Of a stretch of 64,000 nucleotides of DNA, positions 45,123-53,398 are shown in pieces. The notes beneath the pieces are model-generated. The model searched no databases and was not told the DNA's origin. It worked only from the letters and a program-made list of their open reading frames with translations. Position 1 is the first letter of the stretch; the number at the start of each line of letters is the position of its first letter. Source of the stretch: Agromyces marinus. Its GTDB lineage: Bacteria > Actinomycetota > Actinomycetes > Actinomycetales > Microbacteriaceae. The position numbers were made by a program, and so were the translations under genes. The stretch lies in NCBI RefSeq assembly GCF_021442325.1, contig NZ_CP087879.1:3138017-3202016 (forward strand). The letters are read 5' to 3'.

Positions 45123-46067
45123 TCAGCGGCACTTCGGGAGGCCGTCAGCGAGGAGCCGTCGCTCGAGCGCTCGCAGGTCGCGGGCCTCAGACCAGCCCCA
45201 CCGCGACGCGAACGGACGGTGGCGCCTCACGCGGTCCTCGCGTCGCTTCTCGTCCCACACGACCTCCTCGATCGACCTGCCGCCGGTCAGGGGAGCGCGT
45301 ACGTACTTGCCGAAGCCGTCGAACTCGCCGAAACGCCCGTGCTCGGGCCAGTCGAAGTCCACGATGTCGAACCCACCACCGTCGCGGGCGAACGCGACCT
45401 GGAGTTCGGGCGGCGGGAACCCGAGCCGGTGCAGGTTCCACCTGCTGATGGATTCCCCTGCCGAGCCTGAGCGGCCGTCACCGAAGCGGGCGCAGGACAG
45501 GGCCGTGCGGATGCCTCGGGCACCGCGTCGCGCCTCGAACATGTCGAGCAGCGCATCCCGCTGAACGCCCGACACCGAGGTGCCGAGGCCGGTGACGAAC
45601 CGGTCGCGCAGCGCGGCATCGACGGCTGCGACGCCGGCCTCCATTCCACGCGAGCACGCGATGTCGAACGCGGTCCGTTCGAGGCTCGTCACCTGGAATC
45701 CGTTCAGCTCGACGACATCCCCACTTCCGAGCGCATGGTTGTGCCACACGATGCCGCGCCGCGTCCGTCTTCCGACCTTCCCGTTGCCCATGACGTGGAC
45801 GCCCTCGAGCGCGCCGACCACCGGCAGCCCCCACAGCACCGCGGCCGACACGTGCGAGAACACGGGCTCGGTGACCGCCTCCATCACTGCCTGCATGCGG
45901 ATGAGGTGCCGCGCTTCGCGCTCGGTCGCCGGCCAGGCGGCATCCGCCACATAGAGTCCGCGGCGCACGCGCACGAGTCCGGCCTCGCGCTCGGGCGCCG
46001 CCACTCCGGCATCGCGGAGGTCCCGCGCGGTCGCGATCGCAACGAGCTTCGGCGTGTACTCATCCAT
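45123..46067 (-). CDS. AbiEi-like antitoxin-domain protein, possibly with nuclease-like C-terminal part
   Basis: The product has 314 residues. The N-terminal part ([12 protein letters not shown]... [15 protein letters not shown]) looks like the winged-helix AbiEi antitoxin domain of type IV systems. The middle contains [14 protein letters not shown] and a WHNHAL patch typical of this family in Actinobacteria. The C-terminal part, [20 protein letters not shown] followed by KRREDRVRR, resembles a PD-(D/E)XK/Vsr-type core (D...E.D..GKY). No AbiEii toxin gene is adjacent, so its role as an antitoxin is unclear. It is flanked by the palindromic elements. Confidence 0.75.
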   Translation of the reverse strand: MDEYTPKLVAIATARDLRDAGVAAPEREAGLVRVRRGLYVADAAWPATEREARHLIRMQAVMEAVTEPVFSHVSAAVLWGLPVVGALEGVHVMGNGKVGRRTRRGIVWHNHALGSGDVVELNGFQVTSLERTAFDIACSRGMEAGVAAVDAALRDRFVTGLGTSVSGVQRDALLDMFEARRGARGIRTALSCARFGDGRSGSAGESISRWNLHRLGFPPPELQVAFARDGGGFDIVDFDWPEHGRFGEFDGFGKYVRAPLTGGRSIEEVVWDEKRREDRVRRHRPFASRWGWSEARDLRALERRLLADGLPKCR

Positions 46068-46221
46068 CAGGCGACCGTGGCACCGCCGCCGCGCGGCATC
46101 CGCTCACCCTGGCCGAGTGCAGCCCATCCGCCCGATCTCGCTGCTGTGGAGGACGGCACCGCCGTCGGTGGTGCCGCTCACGTTCCCGCGATCACCGAGG
46201 TCCACGCAAGCGCCAGTTCCC

Positions 46222-46289
46222 CGAGTGATACCGCTCGCGCCGAGTGATGCCGCTGCAGCAGTAACACTCGGTGATACGGGTATCACTCG
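46222..46289. repeat. Palindromic CGAGTG element, copy 2 (at the pcnA stop)
   Basis: Arms 46222-46246 and 46265-46289 pair over 11 outer and 7 inner bases with a 7-base mismatched centre. The outer sequence CGAGTGATACC matches copy 1, while the centre differs. The right arm carries the pcnA stop codon (TGA within AGTGATAC). Like copy 1, it ends a minus-strand gene. Confidence 0.8.
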
Positions 46290-47719
46290 ACGAAGCCGCG
46301 GGCGGCCCACCAGGCGAGCAGGCGCTCGCGCGCGGCATCCGGCCCGATCGGGCCCTCGTCGAGCCGCACCTCGAGCAGGTGCCGGTACGCCTCGCCGACG
46401 ACTGGCCCGGGGCGGATGCCGAGGATGTCCATGATGGCCGCTCCGTCGAGCTCGGGCCGCACGGCGGCGAGCTCCTCCTCCTCGGCGAGCCGCGCGATGC
46501 GCTCCTCGAGGTCGTCGTACGCGAAGCCGAGCCGGTCGGCCTTGCGGCGGTTGCGGGTCGTGACATCCGCTCTGGTCAGGATGTGCAGTCGCTCGAGCTG
46601 GTCGCCGGCATCGCGCACGTACCTGCGCACGGCCGAGTCCGACCATGCGCCGTCGGTGTACCCGAAGAAACGCAGGTGCAGTTCGATGAGACGCGAGACG
46701 GCCTTGACGGTGTCGTTGTCGAAGCGCAGCTCGCGCAACCGCTTGCGGGCGAGCTTCGCGCCGACCATGTCGTGGTGGTGGAACGACACCGCTCCACCCG
46801 GTTCCAGCCGCCGGGTGGCCGGCTTGCCGATGTCGTGCAGCAGGGCCGCGAGGCGCGCCACGAGGTCGGGAGAGTCGAGCACGCCCCGCGAGACCTCGTA
46901 GTCGATCGCCTGGTCGAGCACCGTGAGGCTGTGCTCGTAGACGTCCTTGTGGTGGTGGTGCTCGTCGATCTCGAGCCGGAGTGCCGGGATCTCGGGCAGC
47001 ACGCGCGCCGCGATCCCCGAGTCGACCAGCAGGCGGATGCCGCGGCTCGCGCGCGACGTGCACAGCAGTTTCGCGAGCTCGTCGCGCACCCGTTCCGCCG
47101 AGATGCGGTCGATCTCCGGGGCCAGTGCGCCCATGGCCTCGAGGGTCCCGGGCTCGAGGTCGAATCCGAGCTGGGCCGCGAAGCGCGCGGCACGCATCAT
47201 CCGGAGCGGGTCGTCGCCGAACGAGACCTCGGGGCGCGAGGGCGTGCGCAGGGTGCCGGCGATGAGGTCGTCGACGCCGCCGGACGGGTCGACGAGTTCG
47301 AGCTGCGGAAGCCGCAGCGCGAGCGCGTTCACCGTGAAGTCGCGGCGCACGAGGTCGTCCTCGAGCGAGTCGCCGAACACCACGTCGGGCTTGCGCGACG
47401 TGCCGTCGTAGGCATCGGCGCGGTAGGTCGTGATCTCGACGGTGTTGCCGCGCACCTTCGCGCCGATCGTGCCGAACGCGCGGCCGATGTCCCAGTGCGC
47501 TTCGGCGATCGGTGCGACGACGGCGAGGATCTCGTCTGGCGTCGCGTCGGTCGTGAAGTCGAGGTCGTTGGTCGGGCGACCGAGGAAGGCGTCGCGCACC
47601 GGGCCGCCGACGAGCGCGAGCTCGAAGCCGGCCGTCCGGAAGGCGTCGGCGAGCGTGGCGACCGTCGGCGAGGCCGCCAGACCCTTCAGCCGGTCGAGGG
47701 CCTCCGCGACACTCTGCAT
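46283..47719 (-). CDS. pcnA: CCA tRNA nucleotidyltransferase / poly(A) polymerase family
   Basis: This 478-residue class II nucleotidyltransferase has the nucleotide-binding LVGGPVRDAFLGRPTNDLDFTTD (GG and DxD motifs), an RRDFTVNALALRLP head segment, and an HD domain (VYEHSLTVLDQAI; LVARLAALLHDIGKPATRR). In actinobacteria this type adds or repairs the CCA end of tRNA. A TAACAT -10 box lies 6 bases upstream of ATG 47719, so the gene is probably leaderless. Its stop lies inside the palindromic element. Confidence 0.95.
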   Translation of the reverse strand: MQSVAEALDRLKGLAASPTVATLADAFRTAGFELALVGGPVRDAFLGRPTNDLDFTTDATPDEILAVVAPIAEAHWDIGRAFGTIGAKVRGNTVEITTYRADAYDGTSRKPDVVFGDSLEDDLVRRDFTVNALALRLPQLELVDPSGGVDDLIAGTLRTPSRPEVSFGDDPLRMMRAARFAAQLGFDLEPGTLEAMGALAPEIDRISAERVRDELAKLLCTSRASRGIRLLVDSGIAARVLPEIPALRLEIDEHHHHKDVYEHSLTVLDQAIDYEVSRGVLDSPDLVARLAALLHDIGKPATRRLEPGGAVSFHHHDMVGAKLARKRLRELRFDNDTVKAVSRLIELHLRFFGYTDGAWSDSAVRRYVRDAGDQLERLHILTRADVTTRNRRKADRLGFAYDDLEERIARLAEEEELAAVRPELDGAAIMDILGIRPGPVVGEAYRHLLEVRLDEGPIGPDAARERLLAWWAARGFVE

Positions 47720-47725
47720 TGCTCC

Positions 47726-47731
47726 ATGTTA
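47726..47731 (-). promoter_or_regulatory. Leaderless -10 box of pcnA
   Basis: The minus strand reads TAACAT 6 bases before ATG 47719. Confidence 0.55.
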
Positions 47732-47797
47732 AGCAGGGCCGCGACCGAGCGCGTGACGGGCCGACCGGCGCCCCGCGTCCTCGCGGACGCCACGCCG

Positions 47798-47813
47798 TAG
47801 AATCGCCAGCATG
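47798..47813 (+). promoter_or_regulatory. Leaderless promoter of the DUF6049 gene
   Basis: TAGAAT (47798-47803) is 7 bases before ATG 47811. Confidence 0.6.
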
Positions 47814-50081
47814 CCGGCCGTGTCGAATCCTTCTCGACGCCTGCGCCGACTCCTCGCCCTCGCGTGCGCCGGGGCCGCATCCGCGGCGCTCGGTGCGGCC
47901 GCCGCGGTCGCGCCCGTGCACGCTGCGACGGCCGTTTCGAGCACGGCCGAACCCGACGGCGGAGTCCGCGTGAGCGTCGCGCCCGTGGGGACCACGACGG
48001 TCGCCGCAGGTTCGCCGATCACGGTCGAGGTCGAGGTCGTCAACGACGGCGACACCGTCATCGATGCGGGCACGGTCTCGTTCGCGATCGCGGCCGACGG
48101 CATCGACGATGCGGGCAAGCTCGCGCAGTGGACCGGTTCGGCCGGGCGGCCACCCGGCGCGACCCAGGTCGCCGAGCGCGCCGCGACGGCGTTGCCGATC
48201 GGGTCGACGACGAGCTTCCTGTTCACGATTCCGGCCGACGCGACCGACCGCGACGACCCGGTCATCGGGCTGTCGGCGACGATCGACGTGCCCGGCGGCT
48301 CATCGGCGTCCGCATCGACGGCGGTCGCGAACACGCTCGTCACGTCCGGGGAGGGGATCGGGCTCGCCCTCGCGTACCCGCTGACGGTTCCGGCCGACAC
48401 GGCGGGCCTGATCGGCGCCGACGACCTCGAGGCGTGGACGGCGCCGTTGGGTCTGCTCACCCGGCAGCTCGAGGCGGTCACGGGGCACCCGGTCGCGGTC
48501 GGCATCGACCCGCGGATCCCGGCTTCGATCCGGGCGCTCGGCGCGTCGGCGCCCGAGTCGGCGGTGGACTGGCTGGCGGCGCTCGAGCGGATGCCGAACG
48601 ACGTGTTCCCGCTCGCGTATGCGGATGCCGACCTGGCGGTGCAGTCGCAGGCGGGCCTGGAGGCTCCTCTCGAGCCGCTCGGGTTCTCCGACACGCTCGA
48701 TCCGGCCGACTTCCCTGCCGCCCCCGGTCCCGAAGCGGATGCCGGGGGCAGCGGCGGTTCCGATGACGAGCCCGGCGAGCCGACCGGCGACCAGGCTCCG
48801 TCCGCCTCGCCCGCGCCGGGCGGCGTCCCGACGGACGACGCGTTGCTGGACTGGGACTACACGCGCACCGACATCGCGTGGCCGGCCGACGACTCCGTGG
48901 CATCCGGCGACCTCGACCGCTTCGCGGCCGGCGGGCTGACGACGGCGATCCTCGCGCCCGGCAACGTCGAGGCCGCCGGCGGGTCGATCGCCGCCGCGGC
49001 GACGATCGAGGGTCGGGGCGCGGTCGTCGCGCACGCGGGCCTGCAGGCCGACCTGCGTCGCGCGGCGTCGGCGTCGACCGAGACCGCGTGGCGCGGGGCC
49101 GTCGCGGACGCGGTCGCTGGGCTCGCGCTGGCACCGGATGCCGCTTCGATCGCGCTCGGCACGTTCGCGCGGTCGGCCGGCTCGAGTGCCGACCGCGTCG
49201 GCGACACGCTCGATGCGCTGGCCACGTCGGCGTGGTCGCGTCCGGCGACCCTCGCAGAGGCGATCGGCGCACCCCCGCGCACGCGGACGCTCGTGTCCCT
49301 CCCCGAGGACGACCAGCGGCGTCAGAACGTCCAGCGGATGCTCGCAGCGGAGGCGTCGGTCGACGAGTTCTCCGACGTGCTCTCGGATCCGGCGCTGCTG
49401 ACGGCGCCGACGCGCCGAGACCTGCTCGCGCTGCTCGCGACCGGCTGGCTGGCCGACCAGGCGTCGTGGACGGAGTCGGTCGGCGCGTGGCTGGTCGACC
49501 AGCGTGCGATCACCGATTCGGTCCGCGTGGTCCCGAGCAGCAGCGTGCTGGTGGTCGCGAGCGCGACGGGCATTCCGATCGCGGTCGAGAACGACCTGCC
49601 CTACGCGGTCGACGTCGTGCTGACCGTGGACCCGACGAACGGGCGGCTCCTCGTCGAGGACTCGGTCGAGGCGACCGTCGAGGCCGAGAGCCGGCGCACC
49701 GTGCTCGTCCCCGTCGAGGCGGGTGTCGGCAGCGGCGAGGTCACGCTCGAGGTGTCGCTGACCTCGCCGAACGGCACGCCGATCGGCGGCACGGAGCGCA
49801 TTCCCGCGAACGTGCACGCCGACTGGGAGGGCGTGGGTGCTGCGGTGCTCGCGGCTCTGGCGGTGCTCGTGTTCGCGATCGGCGTGCTGCGCACCGTGCG
49901 CAGGCGCCGCCGCGAGCGGCTCGCCGCGGAGAGGGATGGCGCCGAGGCCACCGAGCCCGCAGAACCAGCCGAGCCGGCCGAGCCAGCCGACGACGATCGA
50001 GCGGATGCCGCCGTGCCTGCCGATCCCGCAGAGCCGACGCCGTCAGACCCGAACGAGACGGAGCGCCCCGATGGCCGATGA
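47811..50081 (+). CDS. DUF6049 family exported protein
   Basis: This 756-residue exported protein has a signal peptide (about 1-38, arginines then LLALACAGAASAALGAAAAV), a large extracellular part and one C-terminal membrane helix (about 680-700) followed by a basic RRRRRER stop and a Pro/Glu-rich cytoplasmic tail (EPAEPAEPAEPA). The extracellular part begins with a beta-sandwich-like domain and includes an acidic low-complexity stretch (about 310-340). It always precedes murJ in Actinobacteria and is presumed to help lipid II flipping or cell-wall growth. Its exact role is unknown. Confidence 0.92.
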   Translation: MPAVSNPSRRLRRLLALACAGAASAALGAAAAVAPVHAATAVSSTAEPDGGVRVSVAPVGTTTVAAGSPITVEVEVVNDGDTVIDAGTVSFAIAADGIDDAGKLAQWTGSAGRPPGATQVAERAATALPIGSTTSFLFTIPADATDRDDPVIGLSATIDVPGGSSASASTAVANTLVTSGEGIGLALAYPLTVPADTAGLIGADDLEAWTAPLGLLTRQLEAVTGHPVAVGIDPRIPASIRALGASAPESAVDWLAALERMPNDVFPLAYADADLAVQSQAGLEAPLEPLGFSDTLDPADFPAAPGPEADAGGSGGSDDEPGEPTGDQAPSASPAPGGVPTDDALLDWDYTRTDIAWPADDSVASGDLDRFAAGGLTTAILAPGNVEAAGGSIAAAATIEGRGAVVAHAGLQADLRRAASASTETAWRGAVADAVAGLALAPDAASIALGTFARSAGSSADRVGDTLDALATSAWSRPATLAEAIGAPPRTRTLVSLPEDDQRRQNVQRMLAAEASVDEFSDVLSDPALLTAPTRRDLLALLATGWLADQASWTESVGAWLVDQRAITDSVRVVPSSSVLVVASATGIPIAVENDLPYAVDVVLTVDPTNGRLLVEDSVEATVEAESRRTVLVPVEAGVGSGEVTLEVSLTSPNGTPIGGTERIPANVHADWEGVGAAVLAALAVLVFAIGVLRTVRRRRRERLAAERDGAEATEPAEPAEPAEPADDDRADAAVPADPAEPTPSDPNETERPDGR

Positions 50082-51690
50082 CCGCATCGCGCGAGCGAGT
50101 CTCTTCCTCGCGTCGGGCACGATCGTCTCGCGGGTCCTCGGGTTCCTGAAGGCGATCGTCCTGGCGGCAGCGATCGGCGTCGTCGGGTCGGCGAGTGCCG
50201 ACGCGTTCGCCGTGGCGAACGGCCTGCCCAACACGGTCTACGTGATCGTGGCCGGCGGCGTGCTGAGCGCAGTCCTCGTCCCGCAGATCGTGCGGGCGAG
50301 CACCCACGCCGACGGCGGCAGCGCGTACATCAACAAGCTCGTCACCCTGGCGCTCGTCGTGATCGGCGGCGCGACGCTCGTGGCGACCGCCCTGGCACCG
50401 GTCCTCGCCTGGATCTACGGCAACCGCCTGCCGCCCGAGACCCTGCAGCTGGCGATCGCGTTCGCGTTCTGGTGCCTGCCGCAGATCTTCTTCTACGGCC
50501 TCTACACGCTCCTCGGCGAGGTGCTCAACGCCCGGAGCAGCTTCGGGCCGTACACGTGGTCTCCCGTGCTCAACAACGTCGTGGCCCTGCTCGGTCTCGT
50601 CGCCTTCGGGTTCGCGTTCGGCTTCGACCCGGACGGCACGCGCAGCGCGGGGGAGTGGACGCCGGGCATGATCGCCCTCCTCGCGGGGTCGGCGACCCTC
50701 GGCATCGCGGCCCAGGCATTCGTGCTGTTCTGGTTCTGGCGGCGGATCGGCCTGCGCTTCCGGCTCGACTTCCACTGGCGCGGGGTGGGACTGCGCTCAG
50801 CCGGCCGGATGGCCGGGTGGACCTTCGGGATGCTGCTGCTGACCACGTTCGCGGGCGTCGTGCAGACGAACGTGCTCAGCACGGCCTCGGGCGCGGGCGC
50901 GTCGATCGCCGCGGTCGACACGGCGTGGCTGATCTTCATGCTGCCGCACTCGGTGATCACGGTGTCGATCGCGACGGCGTACTTCACCCGGATGAGCGAG
51001 CACGCCCGGGACGGCCACCTCGACCGCGTCCGGGCAGACCTCTCCGGTGCCGTCCGCGGGGTCGGACTGATCCTCATGCTCGCGTCGGCCGTGCTCGTCG
51101 TCGTCGCGTACCCGTTCGCCGCGGTCTTCCAGCCGGGCAACCTCGCGAACACCGCCGCGCTCGGCAACGTGATCGTCGCGTTCGCGGTCGGACTGCTCGG
51201 GTTCAGCATCCTCTTCGTGGTGCAGCGCACGTTCTACGCGCTTGGCGACACGCGCACCCCGTTCCTGTTCACCCTGGTGCAGGTGGTCGTGTTCACGGCG
51301 GCGGCCGTGACCTGCCTGCTGCTGCCCAGGGAGTGGATCGCTGTGGGCGTGGCACTCGCGACCACGGTCGCCGGGACGATCCAGCTCGCGCTCGCGCTGG
51401 TGCTGCTGCGCCCGAAGCTCGCCCGGCTCGATGCCAGGCGGGTCATCGGCAGCCTCGCGCGGGACTTCGCGGCCGTCCTGCTGCCGGCGGTCGTCGGGTT
51501 CTGGCTCGTGTGGTCGTTCGGCGCGTTCACCGAGGGCGGCTTCGCCGTCTCCGACCGGTGGGGTGCGATCGCCGTGATGGCGATCGTCGGTTCGGTCATG
51601 CTCGCCCTCTACGGCGCCATCCTGTGGATCTTGCGCTCTCCCGAGTTGCGCGGGTTCGCCGAGCCCGTCCTTGCCCGGCTCCGCCGGTGA
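50071..51690 (+). CDS. murJ: Lipid II flippase MurJ (MviN family)
   Basis: This 539-residue MOP-superfamily flippase has 13 or more membrane helices. The start MADDRIARASLFLASGTIVSRVLGFLKAIVL and the loops AFAVANGLPNTVYVIVAGGVLSAVLVPQIVRA, FFYGLYTLLGEVLNAR and LPHSVITVSIATAYFTRMSE are typical. It moves lipid II across the membrane for peptidoglycan synthesis. Its ATG at 50071 overlaps the DUF6049 stop by 11 bases. The long pseudokinase tail of mycobacterial MviN is absent. A GGATGCC-type hairpin follows at 51696. Confidence 0.95.
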   Translation: MADDRIARASLFLASGTIVSRVLGFLKAIVLAAAIGVVGSASADAFAVANGLPNTVYVIVAGGVLSAVLVPQIVRASTHADGGSAYINKLVTLALVVIGGATLVATALAPVLAWIYGNRLPPETLQLAIAFAFWCLPQIFFYGLYTLLGEVLNARSSFGPYTWSPVLNNVVALLGLVAFGFAFGFDPDGTRSAGEWTPGMIALLAGSATLGIAAQAFVLFWFWRRIGLRFRLDFHWRGVGLRSAGRMAGWTFGMLLLTTFAGVVQTNVLSTASGAGASIAAVDTAWLIFMLPHSVITVSIATAYFTRMSEHARDGHLDRVRADLSGAVRGVGLILMLASAVLVVVAYPFAAVFQPGNLANTAALGNVIVAFAVGLLGFSILFVVQRTFYALGDTRTPFLFTLVQVVVFTAAAVTCLLLPREWIAVGVALATTVAGTIQLALALVLLRPKLARLDARRVIGSLARDFAAVLLPAVVGFWLVWSFGAFTEGGFAVSDRWGAIAVMAIVGSVMLALYGAILWILRSPELRGFAEPVLARLRR

Positions 51691-51695
51691 ACGAG

Positions 51696-51726
51696 CGGAT
51701 GCCGCCGGCGTCGGCCGCGGCATCCG
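51696..51726 (+). terminator. Inverted CGGATGCCGC pair after murJ
   Basis: CGGATGCCGC (51696-51705) pairs with GCGGCATCCG (51717-51726) across 11 bases, starting 6 bases after the murJ stop. Confidence 0.7.
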
Positions 51727-51790
51727 TCGGGTCCCACGGGCCCGGCTGTGACCTGCCTCCGAGCCCGCAGGCCACGGAATAGCCGCCGCC

Positions 51791-51796
51791 TAGACT
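51791..51796 (+). promoter_or_regulatory. -10 box of trxB
   Basis: TAGACT lies about 70 bases before the TTG start, giving a leader of about 60 bases with AGGAG before the start. Confidence 0.55.
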
Positions 51797-51866
51797 GTGT
51801 TCGACCATGTGAGGCATCCGCGCCGCGGGTGCCAGTGCAGTACGTCGGAATGACAGGAGCGGTTTC

Positions 51867-52853
51867 TTGCGCGACATCATCATCATCGGATCGGGCCCGG
51901 CGGGATTCACCGCCGCGATCTACGCGGCGCGCGCCGAGCTCAAGCCGCTGCTCATCGCGAGTTCGGTCGAGATCGGCGGCGAGCTCATGAACACCACCGA
52001 GGTGGAGAACTTCCCCGGGTTCCCCGACGGCATCATGGGTCCCGAGCTGATGACGAAGATGCAGGCGCAGGCCGAGCGATTCGGCACCGAGGTCGTCTAC
52101 GACGACGTCGTCGAGCTCGACGTCGACGGTCCGGTCAAGCGCGTGAAGCTCGGCAACGGCGGCGAGCACGAGGCGAAGACGATCGTCTTCGCGACGGGTT
52201 CGGCCTACCGCAAGCTCGGGCTCGCCGAGGAGGAGCGGCTCTCGGGCCACGGGCTGTCGTGGTGCGCGACGTGCGACGGGTTCTTCTTCCGCGAGAAGAC
52301 GATCGCGGTCGTCGGCGGCGGCGACTCGGCGATGGAGGAGGCGACCTTCCTCACGCGCTTCGCCGACAAGGTCTACGTGATCCACCGTCGCGACCAGCTG
52401 AAGGCCTCGAAGATCATGCAGCAGCGCGCCTTCGACAACCCCAAGATCGAGTTCGTCTGGAACGCCGAGGTCACCGCCATCCACGGCGACACCGCCGTGA
52501 CCGGTGTCAGCCTGACCGACACCGTGACCGGTGACGTCCGAGCGCTCGATCTCGACGGCCTGTTCGTCGCGATCGGCAACGACCCGCGCACCCACCTCGT
52601 GCACGGCAAGCTCGATCTGACCGCGGAAGGCACGATCGCGGTCGAGGGTCGGTCGTCGCGGACCTCCGTCGCGGGGGTCTTCGCGGCGGGCGACGTCGTC
52701 GACCCGACGTATCGTCAGGCGGTGACCGCTGCGGGCTCGGGCACCGTGGCGGCACTCGACGCCGAGCACTTCCTCGCGGCGCTCGATGATGCCGGATCGG
52801 CGGACGCCGGACCCGAACTCGTCTCAGCCGACCTGGCCGAGGCCGTGCGCTGA
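51867..52853 (+). CDS. trxB: Thioredoxin reductase
   Basis: This 328-residue flavoenzyme has the FAD motif IIIIGSGPAGFTAAIYAARAE near the N-terminus, the redox-active CATC in LSWCATCDGFFF (about 132-135), an NADPH motif VVGGGDSAMEEA and the C-terminal FAD motif VFAAGDVVDPTYRQAVTAAGSG. It reduces thioredoxin with NADPH. TTG 51867 is preceded by AGGAG. A C-terminal tail of about 20 residues is unconserved. trxA follows after 40 bases. Confidence 0.97.
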   Translation: MRDIIIIGSGPAGFTAAIYAARAELKPLLIASSVEIGGELMNTTEVENFPGFPDGIMGPELMTKMQAQAERFGTEVVYDDVVELDVDGPVKRVKLGNGGEHEAKTIVFATGSAYRKLGLAEEERLSGHGLSWCATCDGFFFREKTIAVVGGGDSAMEEATFLTRFADKVYVIHRRDQLKASKIMQQRAFDNPKIEFVWNAEVTAIHGDTAVTGVSLTDTVTGDVRALDLDGLFVAIGNDPRTHLVHGKLDLTAEGTIAVEGRSSRTSVAGVFAAGDVVDPTYRQAVTAAGSGTVAALDAEHFLAALDDAGSADAGPELVSADLAEAVR

Positions 52854-52893
52854 CGCGGCGCTCGCCACCGAACTTCCGACCAAGGAGAACACC

Positions 52894-53217
52894 ATGACCG
52901 CACGTGACGTGACCGAGGCGACCTTCGAGCAGGAGGTCCTCAAGAACGACAAGGCCGTCCTGGTCGACTTCTGGGCCGAGTGGTGCGGGCCGTGCCGCGC
53001 CGTGAGCCCGATCCTCGACCAGATCGCGACCGAGCACGCCGACAAGCTCGACATCGTCAAGCTCAACGTCGACGACAACCCCGGCCTGGCCATGAAGTAC
53101 CAGATCACCGCGATCCCCGCGATGAAGGTGTTCAAGGGCGGCGAGGTCGTCCGCACCGTCATCGGCGCGAAGCCGAAGCCGGTCCTCGAACAGGACCTCG
53201 CCGAGTTCATCGCCTGA
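52894..53217 (+). CDS. trxA: Thioredoxin
   Basis: The 107-residue thioredoxin has the active site FWAEWCGPCRAVSP (Cys31 and Cys34), cis-proline region ITAIPAMKVFKGGE and a standard fold length. It is reduced by the trxB product and serves ribonucleotide reductase and other disulfide targets. ATG 52894 has AAGGAG upstream; an in-frame longer reading is not supported. It is co-transcribed with trxB. Confidence 0.97.
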   Translation: MTARDVTEATFEQEVLKNDKAVLVDFWAEWCGPCRAVSPILDQIATEHADKLDIVKLNVDDNPGLAMKYQITAIPAMKVFKGGEVVRTVIGAKPKPVLEQDLAEFIA

Positions 53218-53260
53218 TCCGCTTTCGTCGCCTGATCCGCTCAGGCCGGCCTCGGCCGAA

Positions 53261-53303
53261 CCGCAGGGCCCGCAACCGCGTGACGTGGTTACGGGCCCTG
53301 CGG
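53261..53303 (+). terminator. Terminator hairpin after trxA
   Basis: CCGCAGGGCCCG (53261-53272) pairs with CGGGCCCTGCGG (53292-53303), and an inner AACC/GGTT (53274-53277 and 53287-53290) extends the stem. It lies 44 bases past the trxA stop. Confidence 0.85.
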
Positions 53304-53398
53304 CGTTTCCGGGCGACCCGTCGCGCACGCGACATCCGTTCGGACCCCCTGCACCGGCTGGCTAGCATGGAGACCCTGAACAGAATGGACCAGCACCA

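Noticed and set aside
48300..49817. Minus-strand open frame inside the DUF6049 gene
   Set aside because: It is a reverse-complement shadow of a clearly coding exported protein with signal peptide and C-terminal membrane helix.
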